Positions 34,513 through 47,747 of a stretch of 60,742 nucleotides of DNA are shown in pieces. Made by a program: the position numbers and the translations under genes. Source of the DNA: Paramecium octaurelia (Eukaryota; Ciliophora; Oligohymenophorea; Peniculida; Parameciidae); assembly GCA_905182995.1 (NCBI GenBank), contig CAJJDP010000068.1, positions 27,878 through 88,619 on the forward strand, read 5' to 3'. Within the stretch, counting starts at the first letter, position 1. Each line of letters begins with the position of its first letter. The notes below the pieces were generated by a model. The model saw only the letters and a program-made list of their open reading frames with translations. It had not been told where the DNA came from and did no database searches.

Positions 34513-37143
34513 ATGTTTCATCCAAATATCAATGGGTCTTTGCATCAAGGTTAATCAAATTTCTCTGAAATTGAGGCTCCTCCTTTATTAATTTGTTATG
34601 ATGTTAAGAATAAATTACCAATATCACTCGAATAGGTAAACTATATTGTAAATGTCTAACCTGGTTTAGCAATTGTAGAAATATAATAAACTTATAACAC
34701 ATAGCACTATGAAGTTCCGATTGAATTAGAATATATGTTTACTATCTAAAAGGATTCAGCAGTGAGTAAGATGATCGCTGAATTGGGTGATTTAAAAGTC
34801 TTAGGAATTGTAAAAGAATTGGAGGAAGCAAAATAAGAGTATGAATAAGGTATAATAGATGGAAAAACCATGATTATCAGCTAATAGGATAAAGATATAA
34901 CAGAATTAAAATAAGTCAAGATTGGAAGTTTGGCTCCAGGAAAGACTTTAAAAATTACTTTTGAATATATTCAGCCTTTAAAAGTGTATTTAAATTAATT
35001 TTGGAAACTGGAATTATCCCCAATGGTAGATTCAAGCTATCTTACAGTTCATAAGTTAAAAAACTAATCAGTCAATTATCCTTAATTATATAAAAAAATT
35101 AAAAAAAGTGTGGATGTTCAAGGTTTCTAATAAAACCATAGATAATACATTACAATATACATTAATTTATAAAGATCAATAAAATTTCTAAAGTCCCCAA
35201 CTCATAAAATTATAATTAATACTGATGATCATTAAAATATCAAAGAAAACTTTACAAAGGGTTAAGTAATTATTCTTGATAATAAATTTCCAGATAACTT
35301 TGCTCCTAATAAAAGATTTGAGCTGCTACTTTCATCTGATGATATTAATTAACCTCATTCTTTTCTTACTCATACTAATAATGATGCTTTATAACATATC
35401 AAATACTGTGCAACTTTAACCTTGATCCCAAAATTTAATGAAGTATCTTTAGATGATGCTTATTCATCATACATAAATGGATTAAATTTATATTCAGAAA
35501 CAAAAACAAATAGAGGAAATTATTATTTTTTTATTGATCGAAGTAGTTCGATGGAAGGTTAAAGAATAAATAAAGCGAAACAATCATTGATTTTATTCTT
35601 AAAAAGTTTACCCGAAGATTGCTTCTTTAATGTTATATCTTTCGGAAATGAATCAAAAAGTATGTTTGAAAAACCCTAATATTATAATTAGAAAACCTTA
35701 AATGAAGCAGTTTCATAAGTAAATAGTATGAAGGCAGATTTAGGAGGAACTGATATATATAAAGCACTGAAGTATGGCATTTATAATGATGAAGATAGTA
35801 AAAGCCATTTGGAAACATATAATGCTTTTCTGTTGACAGATGGAGAGGATTCTCCAGAAAGAATTTTAAATTTAGTTCAAAATTATACCAAATCTAATTT
35901 TAGAGTTTATACTTTAGGGATAGGAGATGGATGTAGTTAGTATTTATTAAAAAGAATTTCAGAAATAGGAAATGGAAAATGTTAATTTGTTTTAGATGAT
36001 GAAGATATAAATGTTAAAGTTATTGATTTATTAGAAGATTCTATGACCTAATATTTATAGGGATTTAAATTAGACTTACCAGAAATAAATATATCACAAA
36101 TTATACCCGATCCAGAACACATTACTACAATTAAAAAAAATGAAGAATTATTTATTTAAATATTATTTCCCTAACCCATCACGGAAACACTAGAATTTCA
36201 GATCAAATGTTTTGATCCTTAAAAATAAAAGTAAATGTCACACAAATACAAGTTGAAAATAAGTGAATCATAACAGTAAGATTACTTTCATAAACTTGCA
36301 GCTCATAAGTTGATAAATTATTACGACAATTCTCTTAAAAATAACTTAAAATAAGTCAATAAAGTTAAGGTCAATTAAGAGATATTGACTAATGAAGATA
36401 TAATCAATTTATCCATATCACATCAAATCTTGTGCAGAAAAACGGCATATATTTGTGAAGTATGCCATTTGGAGGATGAGTTTAAATAGTTAATTAAATA
36501 AAAAATACTCTATCAAAATAAAAAAAAAACTAAAAAAGTCACAAGAAGCATAATCGATTATCAATATGATTCAGAATTTATTTGTTGTGCAATTGATGAC
36601 TATGAATATGAAGAGGTTGCCCGTTGCTCCTCTAATAATTATAATAATTTTTAATGGAATTACAATGATTTTAACAATAACAATAGCGATAATAATAATA
36701 ATAATAATAATAATAATATACAACTTCTATAAACAAATGAAATCGAAATAGAAAAATAATCTGAAGAAAACTTTATTTCTATTGCTTAATAAAGGATTCA
36801 TAATGAAGAAATTAACTAAAATTCATAAAAAGCAGCTGTTTTAATAAATTATATTGATTTACTATAGTGTGTTTAGGCCAATGGAAGCTTTATTTTAGAG
36901 AAAAGGATAACTGATTCAATCAATCTTTGTGGTTTAAATAATGATAGTCATTATGAAGACATTGTATGGACAACAATTATTTCTATATTTTATTTAGAAT
37001 TGCATTGCTAGAGTGATAAAGCTTCATGGTAATTAATTTATTAAAAAGCAATTTCTTATTTAAAGAAAAATGGATTAGATTACTTAAAGATAAAAGCAGA
37101 GTTTTATAATTCTTATCAAAAATTGTTTGAAGCTACCAATTGA
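34513..37143 (+). CDS. VIT and von Willebrand A domain protein, single exon
   Basis: One uninterrupted frame of 876 codons from ATG 34513 to TGA 37141-37143. Residues ~25-160 resemble a VIT domain (IVEIQQTYNT, VPIELEYMFTI, KQEYEQGIIDGKTM, APGKTLKITFEY). Residues ~337-520 are a VWA domain with a complete MIDAS metal site: D342-R-S-S-S346 in FIDRSSSMEG, T413 in LGGTDIYKAL and D443 in LLTDGED. The C-terminal ~350 residues include a Cys pair (ICEVCH), an Asn run and a helical tail. VIT plus VWA is the arrangement of inter-alpha-trypsin inhibitor heavy chains and VWA5A-like proteins. No signal peptide is seen, so a cytoplasmic VWA5A-like protein fits best. No intron and no in-frame stop: the best preserved gene here. 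Confidence 0.93.
36691..36717 (+). repeat. (AAT)9 microsatellite coding for Asn9
   Basis: Nine perfect AAT codons within the VWA gene, next to further Asn codons. It is in frame, so length changes alter only the Asn run. Confidence 0.95.
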
Positions 37144-39221
37144 TATAACTTATCAAATATTATTATATATTACATTTTAAATATTATTTTAATCTATTTG
37201 ATAAAAGCAAAAATTTGTTTAGAATTGAATTTTTATCAAATTTGTATTCTTTGGAATTAACAAATTTGATTTCTTAATTCTATATTACCTTTCAAATTAT
37301 TTTCAATTTACATCATTATTATATATCTCTAAATTGAGACAATAACTATTTAAAAAGAATTTCTAAGTCAGAGGCATTTAGTTTAACTATATAATTCATT
37401 GTCATTTATTGTGATTACTGCAATAAAAAGAGGAAGAATTCTAAATAAAAAATTTTAATGTTTGAGTCGTAATCTTAAATTGCAATAAGATCTCGCTTCA
37501 TTAATCCTTTTTATTCAAAAATATGTTATGCTTACCATTAATATATAAAATTTCACACGATCCAATTTTATACCATCGAAAAAATAAAAATTGATATTCA
37601 TGTAATAACCAATAATTTTCTTAGCATTCTAGAATAATCTAGAAGTATAATTAAAAATTAAGAAAGTAACTCATATAATTAAAAAACTTAATACTTTATT
37701 TTCACATGAGCCATAAATATTGTTTTAGCAAATCTGAATTGAAAAAGATTAAACCCTTATATAAGTAATATCAGAATTAATATTCTTCTTATTTAGATTC
37801 TAGAAATATCTATATTATACTTTTAAATATATGAATAAGCTTTTTAGGAATTTCATTAATATGAAAATTTTGAATCAATATAATACCTAAATCCTTTGCA
37901 TAAAAATAATGTTAAAACTCGTATGCTTTCAATCTTTTAAACAGATAAATTATATTGCAGATAGGTAGTAGGATTGGAAAATATATTTCTCAGCATCCAT
38001 ATCGATTAATAACTTTCTTTGATCAAAATATGAAAGTATAAATGAAACTTATTTAAAAAGGAAGATTTTTTCACTTAGTAAATGCAAGAACCACAATCAA
38101 GAACATATAAAGTATTGATCTTTCTCCTATATTACAATTAAATAAATTTTATCTTATTTTAAACTTTTCCATTTAATTAGCTAGATCTATAAATAAGATA
38201 CTTATATAAAAATTTTTAACCGAATTTCAAAATAATACTTAGATCATCTTATGTTTGAAATCTTCTAAGGGTGATAGATTAATTTAATATCCTCTATCAT
38301 CTGATTAAGATATCTGAAGAATTCAAATTTAAAATTTAGACATAATAATGAATTATAAATTCAGTATAATCATAAAATAATAGTTTTTATTAAACATCAC
38401 GATTCAATTCTGTGCCCTAATTAAGTGAAATTATAATTATAATCTATGAGCGGAGAAGCTGATAATAGGTCAAATTTTAATTTGCTTGAATTATAATGTA
38501 GTTTTATATGGGAAAGTCTATTATTTTCTAATAAATAACAAATTTCTATAAGAATGTTCTGCCAAGATAAACAAAACCTTTTCCTGGAGTCTTGCTGATT
38601 AATTCAAAATATTCAATTCTATTTATAACTAATTGTATTTATAAATTGAGAGGCCATCTATCTCTTATATACTAAAAGGAGAATAAAATTTCATCTTCTT
38701 ATCATAAAGTTTTACTCTGTCAATACTATGATGCAATTATGTGCTTAAATCTTATCAACAAATTTAGAAATTTAAGGTATTCCACTGGAATAAAATATAT
38801 CTAAGTAAGTTACAAGTTTAACTATTCTAAAATGAAACACTTTAAAGAATCAGAACTAATATTAAGAAACTTTGATGTGTTTTGAAAGGATCATTATATG
38901 AATTCCTTTAAGCTTTCAAAAACAAATGAAAGTTTATCGTTTATTATAAGAATTTAATTTATCTTCTTTTGCAACTAAAGTAGATTTCAATTAAAACTTA
39001 CCTAAATAGGATGGGGAATATCAGTTTTTGAGTGAGAGTAAAAAAGAATTTGATATTTTGAACTTATCTCCCATTTACCACACTTTTAACGAACCTTTAA
39101 CCTTAACTATCTTCACCCTTATATGTCTATTAATTGCAAATAATATTTGAAACTATAAAATTATAAACAATTAAATATTCATATTCTATTATATTAAAAT
39201 TTTAATATCTAAGCATAATAA
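37144..39221. other. mostly gene-free; coding-like fragment at 38305-38598
   Basis: A plus-strand frame of 97 codons at 38305-38598 ends in TGA and includes IIVFIKHHDSILCPNQ and MSGEADNRSNFNLLELQ, with coding-like composition but no start or recognised domain. The rest is AT-rich with no supported gene. Confidence 0.35.
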
Positions 39222-40580
39222 TCCAATTCCCTCTTTTTTCCATTTAATATAGTCCACTTTATATATTATAAAAACTAACTTTTAATAAATTAAAATAAAT
39301 ATGTATTACCGTGGTCAATATAAAATGCTATATTAAATCTATCCCTTTCTAATCTATGGACTCTGCATGAAAAAGCTAGTATGAATCCATGATAAACCCT
39401 AATTTTTAACCAGCTTTCAATAGTTTTATCACCTTTTCAAATTAAATTAACTTAAAGAAAAGAGATTAAGCAAAATGATCCAACAAGATATCACTTTGTA
39501 AAATAAATTTAATCAGATCTATATTGGTACTAGGTTAACCTTACGCTATAATGGCCTTTGACTTAGCGTTTATAACCTATATCCAACTCTATAGGATGAA
39601 AAACCATACACTATTCGATGTCTTTAGAATATCTTCTAGTTAAAATTACAAGTTATTGAAAATTAATTCGAATTAAATTTGAAATTCATACCTATTTGCA
39701 ATTTTGAAAAAATAGAATTTTCGAAGATGAATTATTGATATAAATTAATAAAATTTCTTTTTGAGTTAGTACCTATTAGAATTATTAATCAATAAAAATA
39801 GTACTTTGAAGACGTGTATTGATTGCCTCTGTCTTAGCATTTAAGAAAAAAACAGAAAAAATGGTTATATTATTCTTTAAGAATTATGATGTTAAATTCT
39901 AAATTTACCATCAATAATTATATTTATCAAAGACATTAACAGGATCAACCTTTTAAAAAGACATAAAGACAATCTCTTTATTGTTAAATGTACAATTTAG
40001 TTTTCACATAAAAATAATAAGCATCAAAATAAGTAGCCCAAAAACAATTTTAAGTAACACTGTTCCAACTTAAAAAAATGAATCTTAGCAGTAATTATTT
40101 CCTACCTTTGTTTTGAATTATGTTATCAAAAATAAAATCAGATAGAACCTTACATTTAACTGATTATTTATTTTAGAAAACTAAATTAATGTATATTTTT
40201 TTCAAAGTAGATTAGATAAGCTAATTCAAGAATCTTTAATTGGGGTAGTTGAAAAATTCTTATTGAACTTAAGAAACTTCTTGCAGAATGATTGTAATGA
40301 AAAACAATAGTACAATAAGGCTAATAAAGCCTGTCGTAGGAAAGAGATTAAACATGGTTAAAGCACTGAGCTTGATTAAAATTTTGTGCAAATAAAATAA
40401 GATGGACTCTGAATTTGAAGCCATCTTTATGAATAAGTATGTTCTAGTTGGTTAACTTAGGATCTTTTGGGCAAGGTTTGCCTTCTTACTCAGATCCTAT
40501 GATTCCTATACCATAAAGCCAGATTTTGAAATTTTGAAAAGAAATGTCTTCTTACCCACTTCATATAAAAACAATAGAAA
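39222..40580. repeat. contig-overlap duplicate, left copy (pair 4)
   Basis: 1359 bases repeated at 40582-41940 after the single N at 40581; no difference was noticed. Confidence 0.9.
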
Positions 40581-40581
40581 N

Positions 40582-41940
40582 TCCAATTCCCTCTTTTTTC
40601 CATTTAATATAGTCCACTTTATATATTATAAAAACTAACTTTTAATAAATTAAAATAAATATGTATTACCGTGGTCAATATAAAATGCTATATTAAATCT
40701 ATCCCTTTCTAATCTATGGACTCTGCATGAAAAAGCTAGTATGAATCCATGATAAACCCTAATTTTTAACCAGCTTTCAATAGTTTTATCACCTTTTCAA
40801 ATTAAATTAACTTAAAGAAAAGAGATTAAGCAAAATGATCCAACAAGATATCACTTTGTAAAATAAATTTAATCAGATCTATATTGGTACTAGGTTAACC
40901 TTACGCTATAATGGCCTTTGACTTAGCGTTTATAACCTATATCCAACTCTATAGGATGAAAAACCATACACTATTCGATGTCTTTAGAATATCTTCTAGT
41001 TAAAATTACAAGTTATTGAAAATTAATTCGAATTAAATTTGAAATTCATACCTATTTGCAATTTTGAAAAAATAGAATTTTCGAAGATGAATTATTGATA
41101 TAAATTAATAAAATTTCTTTTTGAGTTAGTACCTATTAGAATTATTAATCAATAAAAATAGTACTTTGAAGACGTGTATTGATTGCCTCTGTCTTAGCAT
41201 TTAAGAAAAAAACAGAAAAAATGGTTATATTATTCTTTAAGAATTATGATGTTAAATTCTAAATTTACCATCAATAATTATATTTATCAAAGACATTAAC
41301 AGGATCAACCTTTTAAAAAGACATAAAGACAATCTCTTTATTGTTAAATGTACAATTTAGTTTTCACATAAAAATAATAAGCATCAAAATAAGTAGCCCA
41401 AAAACAATTTTAAGTAACACTGTTCCAACTTAAAAAAATGAATCTTAGCAGTAATTATTTCCTACCTTTGTTTTGAATTATGTTATCAAAAATAAAATCA
41501 GATAGAACCTTACATTTAACTGATTATTTATTTTAGAAAACTAAATTAATGTATATTTTTTTCAAAGTAGATTAGATAAGCTAATTCAAGAATCTTTAAT
41601 TGGGGTAGTTGAAAAATTCTTATTGAACTTAAGAAACTTCTTGCAGAATGATTGTAATGAAAAACAATAGTACAATAAGGCTAATAAAGCCTGTCGTAGG
41701 AAAGAGATTAAACATGGTTAAAGCACTGAGCTTGATTAAAATTTTGTGCAAATAAAATAAGATGGACTCTGAATTTGAAGCCATCTTTATGAATAAGTAT
41801 GTTCTAGTTGGTTAACTTAGGATCTTTTGGGCAAGGTTTGCCTTCTTACTCAGATCCTATGATTCCTATACCATAAAGCCAGATTTTGAAATTTTGAAAA
41901 GAAATGTCTTCTTACCCACTTCATATAAAAACAATAGAAA
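40582..41940. repeat. contig-overlap duplicate, right copy (pair 4)
   Basis: Same as 39222-40580; continues into unique sequence at 41941. Confidence 0.9.
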
Positions 41941-42082
41941 AGCCTCCTACATGGAAGAATCTTATGGGACTAACAGAAAAATAGTCCCTCTAGGTTCTAT
42001 ACTTCATAGAAAAAGTTATATTTAACCTATTTATTTGTTTTCTAGCTTTCAATTATATCATAATATTAATCAGAAATTATGA
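40835..42082 (+). pseudogene. unknown protein remnant
   Basis: ATG at 40835 starts IQQDITLQNKFNQIYIGTRL, with a TGA near 40920 and continued coding style (LYPTLQDEKPYTIRCLQNIF) to about 41100. Further on two overlapping frames look coding: one with LIQESLIGVVEKFLLNLRNF (about 41580), the other an ATG ORF at 41657-42082 of 141 codons with KPDFEILKRNVFLPTSYKNN and KASYMEESYGTNRKIVPLGS. No set of short introns joined them all. GC is above the flanks. Family not recognised. The left part is also present at 39475-40580. Confidence 0.4.
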
Positions 42083-43138
42083 AAAAATTTAAATTTTTAT
42101 TAATTAAATTTAAATTCAAATAACTTCTTTTAAACTAAGACGCATTTTTAAATCATTATCGTTCTTATGTATCTCTAACTTTATCAAATATACAAGCAAT
42201 TAATAAATATTATTCCAGTTATATTTATTCTGTCGCATTTCTTATTTGTAATATAACCTTAAAAGATAGAATTAAAGTAAAACCAATTCGAATAAAGTAT
42301 TTTAGGATAAATATGTGCAACTTTTCAATCATTGAAACCTTTACAAAAAACTGTGAAAGAGATTCAATATTGAAAGTAAGAAATTTGAATCAAAATAGAA
42401 TGTGGATCGTATTTAAGACTTTTTGCAAAAAATTCCTATAAAGAAAAGGTCTTTCAATTCCTAAAATTTATCTAATAGCAAATAGCAACTTTTTTTTAAA
42501 TTTTTATCAAAAATTCCTAATGATGTCATATCCAGAGGAATTTCTTGCTGCCCACCAGTTTACATTAGAATAAGGGACTGGTAAGTAGATGGGGTGCGAT
42601 GACTGAAAATATTTTCCTTTAGATTTTTAACACGAGAAACAAAGAAATTAGGTTTATAATTGAAATGGATTGAAGTTTATGCATATAAGAAATAGAGCAG
42701 GATATAAAAAGAGATTCGTTTCAGCGTTACAACACTTTAGTTTAAAAAAGTATGAATTTTAAACTATTATGTAGATGAAGCTTAGCCTAAAAATACACCA
42801 AATTAGAAAAAGAAACCATGAGTTTAGACTGCTGAAATTGAATCAAAAAGAATAAGCATAGGGATAGAAATATTGGAGGAATTGATATTTTTTTACAGGA
42901 CAGAAAATTAAAATAGCAAGGTAGGGAAGAATCAGCTCTCCAACTAAAATTTCAATAATGTTCATGACATTGTTCGGTTTTATTAAAAAGTACAATTTAT
43001 GATTTAGCATTAATAACAACAAAGAGGGAATTTATTACTTATGGAATAATAGACTTTTAATTTTAGAATTCTAAATAATTAATAATCTATCCTAATTAAC
43101 TTAAAATCTTCAAAAAAATAAAAAAATAAATTGTTGTG
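42083..43138 (+). pseudogene. weak coding remnants
   Basis: Small coding-like pieces include PEEFLAAHQFTLEQGTGKQM near 42535 and a stretch open for about 100 codons from about 42830 (AEIESKRISIGIEILEELIF) to TGA near 43136. They do not join into a gene. The last piece abuts the GC-rich ORF that follows. Confidence 0.3.
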
Positions 43139-43512
43139 ATGTCATAAATGGCGTGTCATTAAGATTTACCTCCTGAGCCTGTCCTGTCATCCGAGGAGCT
43201 GAAACAGACTTAGAATTGGCACGATGATATGAAAAGAGGCAACAAACAAGGAAGAGGAGGAAAGTGAGATTTAAAGATGAAGTCCCTCCAAACCCAGTCT
43301 AGCCGAGATGCTCGGAGGAGGATGTTGGATATATAATATATAATCTTCAAAAAAGAAATATAAGATTATAAGATCTAGTTCTGTTCTCAGAATTTATGTT
43401 GGTTTATTAAAATTCATAACCTAATCCAAATAATATTTTAGGTGTCCTCTTATCATAAATAATAAACCAACTGTTCGTTTATAAATAATTTCGAAAATAA
43501 AGTATGGTCTGA
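43139..43512 (+). pseudogene. GC-rich frameshifted ORF pair
   Basis: ATG at 43139 opens 42 codons, beginning SQMACHQDLPPEPVLSSEEL, to TGA at 43265-43267. The next frame carries a natural continuation, KVRFKDEVPPNPVQPRCSEE, and stays open to TGA at 43510-43512. One base change would join them; no intron is available. About 43150-43330 has close to half G+C, against roughly a quarter in the flanks. The combined N terminus is hydrophilic, basic and proline-containing. Family unknown. Confidence 0.45.
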
Positions 43513-44905
43513 AAGCATCGATAATTATATGTTGATTCTGAGTCATTTTTTTAATTAGATCTTTACCAAGAGTTATAAATGTTGAGCTTCATGATTGTAT
43601 CATCTGATTATGGAAAATTACTTTAACAGTTATAGTATAAAGGCGAAAATATTTTCCACATTTCATTCTTCTAATTGAAGTACAGCCATTAGAGACATTA
43701 GAATCATCTTTTTTTGATAAAAAATATTTTAATCTGTTTGAATAAGTATAAATATTCTTCTCCTTAATAGATTTAAATTAAAAAAATGAGAATTAGTTAA
43801 TTCATATTTACAATCATTGTCTACGAAATAATTACTCAATCTTGTTGTCAAATCTTAAAAATTAAGAAAATTAGAATACAATATTATGTTCATTTCTAAA
43901 ATCAAGTAAATTTATTAAATTTATTTTTTGATTCCACTTCAACTACTTTTCGTCCAGAACTTATTATTTATATTCCAAGTCGGTTTCAATGTTTGAAATT
44001 CATTATTAAAAATTATTAATTATTATTTTACTAATAATATTGATAAAACTATAGATAGAAAAGTTTAACTAGCGCTAGAAAGAATTTACATAATTCCAAA
44101 CAGAAGAAGGTAATTCTGAAGATTAATTAGGAAAATTATTGCTATTTGGTTTTTGATTAGATTAATAATATTATTAACCCGCTGAGTTTAATTTGAGGTT
44201 TTAATAGAATTAAACTAAACTTTTGAAAACATAAATGAGAGTTTGTATCTAAAATCCACAAAGAAATGAAATATAAGATTCTATAGTGCATCTTTAAGAG
44301 AGGCATAAACTTTAAGCTAATCAATTTGCTCTTTTACACAGATGATATTCAAGGGACCTTTTTTGTATTATTTTTAAGAAATGTATAATGTAAAATAAAG
44401 TTTTAATAATTAAATATATGAATTTATCACTCTCAATTTTCAAGTGTCGATTCTATTCACAAATTAATGGAGAAGGAATCAAGAGATACATAAATGAAGA
44501 AACGAAAAATAACTCAAGCAAATAATTTATGTTTTGTGAATAGATCATGAATAGGGCTGAATTTATAAAAAATAGACTAATGTAGATTGTTACTAAATGA
44601 TGCCTGATTCTATTATAAGGAAAAATAGAACTTTCAATCTCAGGATTTGATTTCTAAGAATGAATATTCAGATTGTAATGGTGAAATCTTATTGTAGACA
44701 TGAACTCAAAATACATTCTGAATAGCATATAGATTTGAATGCTATAAAATAGAAATCATAATAGAAGTTTACATTTTTTTTGTCTCAGTGTATTTCATAA
44801 AGATTATAGAGGTAGAATTAATGAATTATTGGAGGATACTATTCACGTAATTATTATTTTAAAATAGTCAATTTAGATAGGAATCATTAATATATATTAA
44901 TTATG
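43513..44905. other. gene-free AT-rich stretch
   Basis: No supported frame on either strand; separates the GC-rich remnant from the 3' end of the minus-strand propeller gene. Confidence 0.4.
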
Positions 44906-46289
44906 TCATTTAGATAATTAAAAATATCTTAAAATCCCTTCATATCTATTTACGCCCACGATTAGAGAATCTTTCATTTTAAATACTTCATACAAATCCT
45001 AAAATGGAATATTTTTATCATAAATCAATTCAAACTTAATACCCCTAATTAAATCAAAAATGAAAAACTGAATTTTCTCTTCATAAATCCTTGAAAACCC
45101 AAAAAAATAGGTTGAATCTTTGTTTTCGAATATATTACCTGAAGTTCCTTCTTTATTTTTTATACGACGAATGGTTTTTCCACTAAATAAATTTTCTACA
45201 GTGAATTCTATTCTATTATTTTCAACCATCCTAACACAAAGAAAGCTTAAGAAAATAGTTATGAAATCGTTCTCGCTTATTTTAAGAGACTATTTGTTCT
45301 ATTTAGCTAATTTTTGTTTGCTTAAAAATAAAATGTAATAATATTATTGAACGGTTATTAAATAATATTCTTTAAACAAGTTAATACAATTTGAGACTGA
45401 TTGAAAACAACAACACGTAGTATAGGTCTTCTCTGGTATTGAATACTTAATTATTTTCCACTCCTGATCAATTATGAAAATATTATTATTTTAATCAATT
45501 GAGGCTAGAAAATTAGTTGTAAATTTTGTATCATAAGACTTTTGGGTTTCAAATTCAACGATCTTTACTTATCCCAGTAAAGTGAAAATGATTAAATATT
45601 TTGAATCCTATGTAAATTTTACATTTTTCATAGCTACATCTTTTAATATAGTTAAAGTTCTATTTTATTAAATGTCAAATATTCTTAATTATTGTCTCTT
45701 ATAAACTTAACATTTTGATGAGACCTTCGATTTTTCATAAATGACCAAAAATCTCAAATTTAGTGATATCATTAAATTAACAATATAAAATTTCTCTTTG
45801 CGCATAATCCTTTATCTTTAAAGTTATTTTTCAATTAAATTTAATTTTTCTTCTTCAAATAGTTTTTATTCTTGAATCAATACCAATTAGCGTATTTAAT
45901 TATTTTGCATTTATGAATATATATTTATCATTATTAAATTATTCAAACATTAATAAATAGACAGGCCTTGGGTTTGCTTAGCTTATACTGAAAAATTTTC
46001 AGATAGTTTCTTGTTTTCACCCTGATTTATAAAGATTATTTACTTTATTCAAGAAAGAGTTGAAGATTCTCTAATCCCTTTTCTCTAAATTTTGCTTTCT
46101 ACATAGAATTGTAAATTCCAAGTTACAAGGCAAATCTTCAGGGCTTTTACTAAGCTCTGTATTGAAGATAAGTCTGATCAGTACTTTTTTAAGGTTTATA
46201 GAACCTACAACATCTTCTTTTTTCAAATGGTTCAGACCTTGAAAATTAATCACTAAACACCCTTCCCACAGAATTATGCTTTGGATCAA
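44906..46289 (-). CDS. beta-propeller-like protein, 2+ exons, 5' end unclear
   Basis: Minus-strand exons 46044-46289 (and probably further) and 44906-46021 are joined by a 22-nt intron (GTAAATAA...AAATCAG) at 46022-46043. After splicing the frame is open for about 450 codons to TGA at 44906-44908. The N-terminal part includes KKEDVVGSINLKKVLIRLIF and a coiled-coil stretch (QEQKLFEEEKLNLIEKQLQR). The C-terminal ~250 residues have short beta-rich repeats such as NVKFTQDSKYLIIFTLLGQV, NNNIFIIDQEWKIIKYSIPE and MKDSLIVGVNRYEGILRYF, which suggest a degenerate WD-like propeller. A second intron (GTGAACTG...ATATTAG, about 46344-46373) would add FKVIWNKWRELIELNFGE upstream. No start codon was settled. 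Function unknown. Confidence 0.65.
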
Positions 46290-46399
46290 AATCCACTAGT
46301 TTGAAATTTACCTTTCTCCAAAATTCAATTCAATTAATTCTCTAATATGTCAATATAATTATTCAGTTCACCTCCATTTATTCCAAATAACTTTGAAAT

Positions 46400-47747
46400 G
46401 AATGTTATGCGAAAGATGGTAATATTACAAGATACTACCTATAACATCTTAGGAATAATATATATAAATAGTTATTTTTCAGATTTCTTTTCTTTTAATA
46501 ATAATTTTCAAATTAAAACAAAATCAATATATAGAATGATAAAAAACTTAAAATAACAATTTTAAGTCGATATTTATTAACTCTTTTTTTCTAAATTATT
46601 GTTATATTATACCCAAAAAATAATAATCTTTAAGATTTATCAGCTTACTGATTTAATAAATGTGCTTTCTTTTGTATTTAATAATTTCATGCTCTTTTAT
46701 CAGATAAAATTTAAAATAATCCTAACTCATTTTAAGTAAATTTCTAATTAAGTTCAGCCAACTCTTGAAATCAATATGAGCTCTGTACATTATAAGTTGG
46801 GCTAATTTATGAGAACTTATGTTTTGTACAATTAAAACTTTATTTTTGGGTATGGAAACATTTAATACCTTATTTTTAGCCTACTATAATTCAAATAAAA
46901 TTTTTGACTTCGTGATAGTTGTCCTGACTCAAAGATAAAGATCCAGACATTTCTTAATTTAAAAATGCTTTTCATATGAAATTAAAAATTAATAACCTAA
47001 TATGAAATCATAATTGTTATAATTGCAGGGTTAATTTTTCGAATAATGAACGTATTAGGCTAACCCTCTTTGACGGTTGTTCACCTGTAAATGATAACTA
47101 AATTAAAAAGATACTTTATTTGCAGGATGAAAAATAATTTGAAAATTTACTGGCAAAGAACATTTGTTTAATTTTGAAAGAATTTTCACCAGAATTTATG
47201 TTTTGTATCACGAAAAATAAAGCAAACAATCTTTGACACCTGCCCTTTTTCTCATAATTCAATCATCTCATAATTACTGGAATCTCAAACTTATTAATTA
47301 TTTTAGGTTAATTTCTTCTGAGCCTCATTATTATTCATTTTAATGATTATTTTTAATTAAGATATAATTAATTTAAAATGATGAAATAATATTAAGCTGC
47401 TCTATATCATCGAAATAATGATGAAGCTGCTATATAACATCTAGAGATGAAGAAGAAATTTGTTTAAATATGGATAAAATGTAGACATCTAGAGTAAAAT
47501 ATATTTGAAAATCACCATTTATGAAATATAAATCGAAAGTTCTTAAAACAATATATCTTATCTGATCTCCTTCCTTAATAAATAACAATATTCACACTTG
47601 ATACTAAAAATTCTTCCTTAAAATAAAAATAGTTATTAATGTTATTAGATTAGATTTTGATATCAACAAAAAGAAAAGAAAATACTATTTACTTTTATTG
47701 AAGAAAATGATAAAATGTATGTAAATATAATTAAATTATTATAAATA
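46400..47747. other. gene-free, contains a ~30-bp imperfect direct repeat
   Basis: AT-rich with no supported frame. At about 47383-47441 two ~30-bp units (GAAATAAT...AAGCTGCT...ATATCATC / ATAACATC) lie in direct tandem orientation. Confidence 0.4.

Noticed and set aside
36566..36751. 61-residue plus-strand ORF with a poly-Ile run
   Set aside because: Out-of-frame reading of the Asn repeat in the VWA gene.
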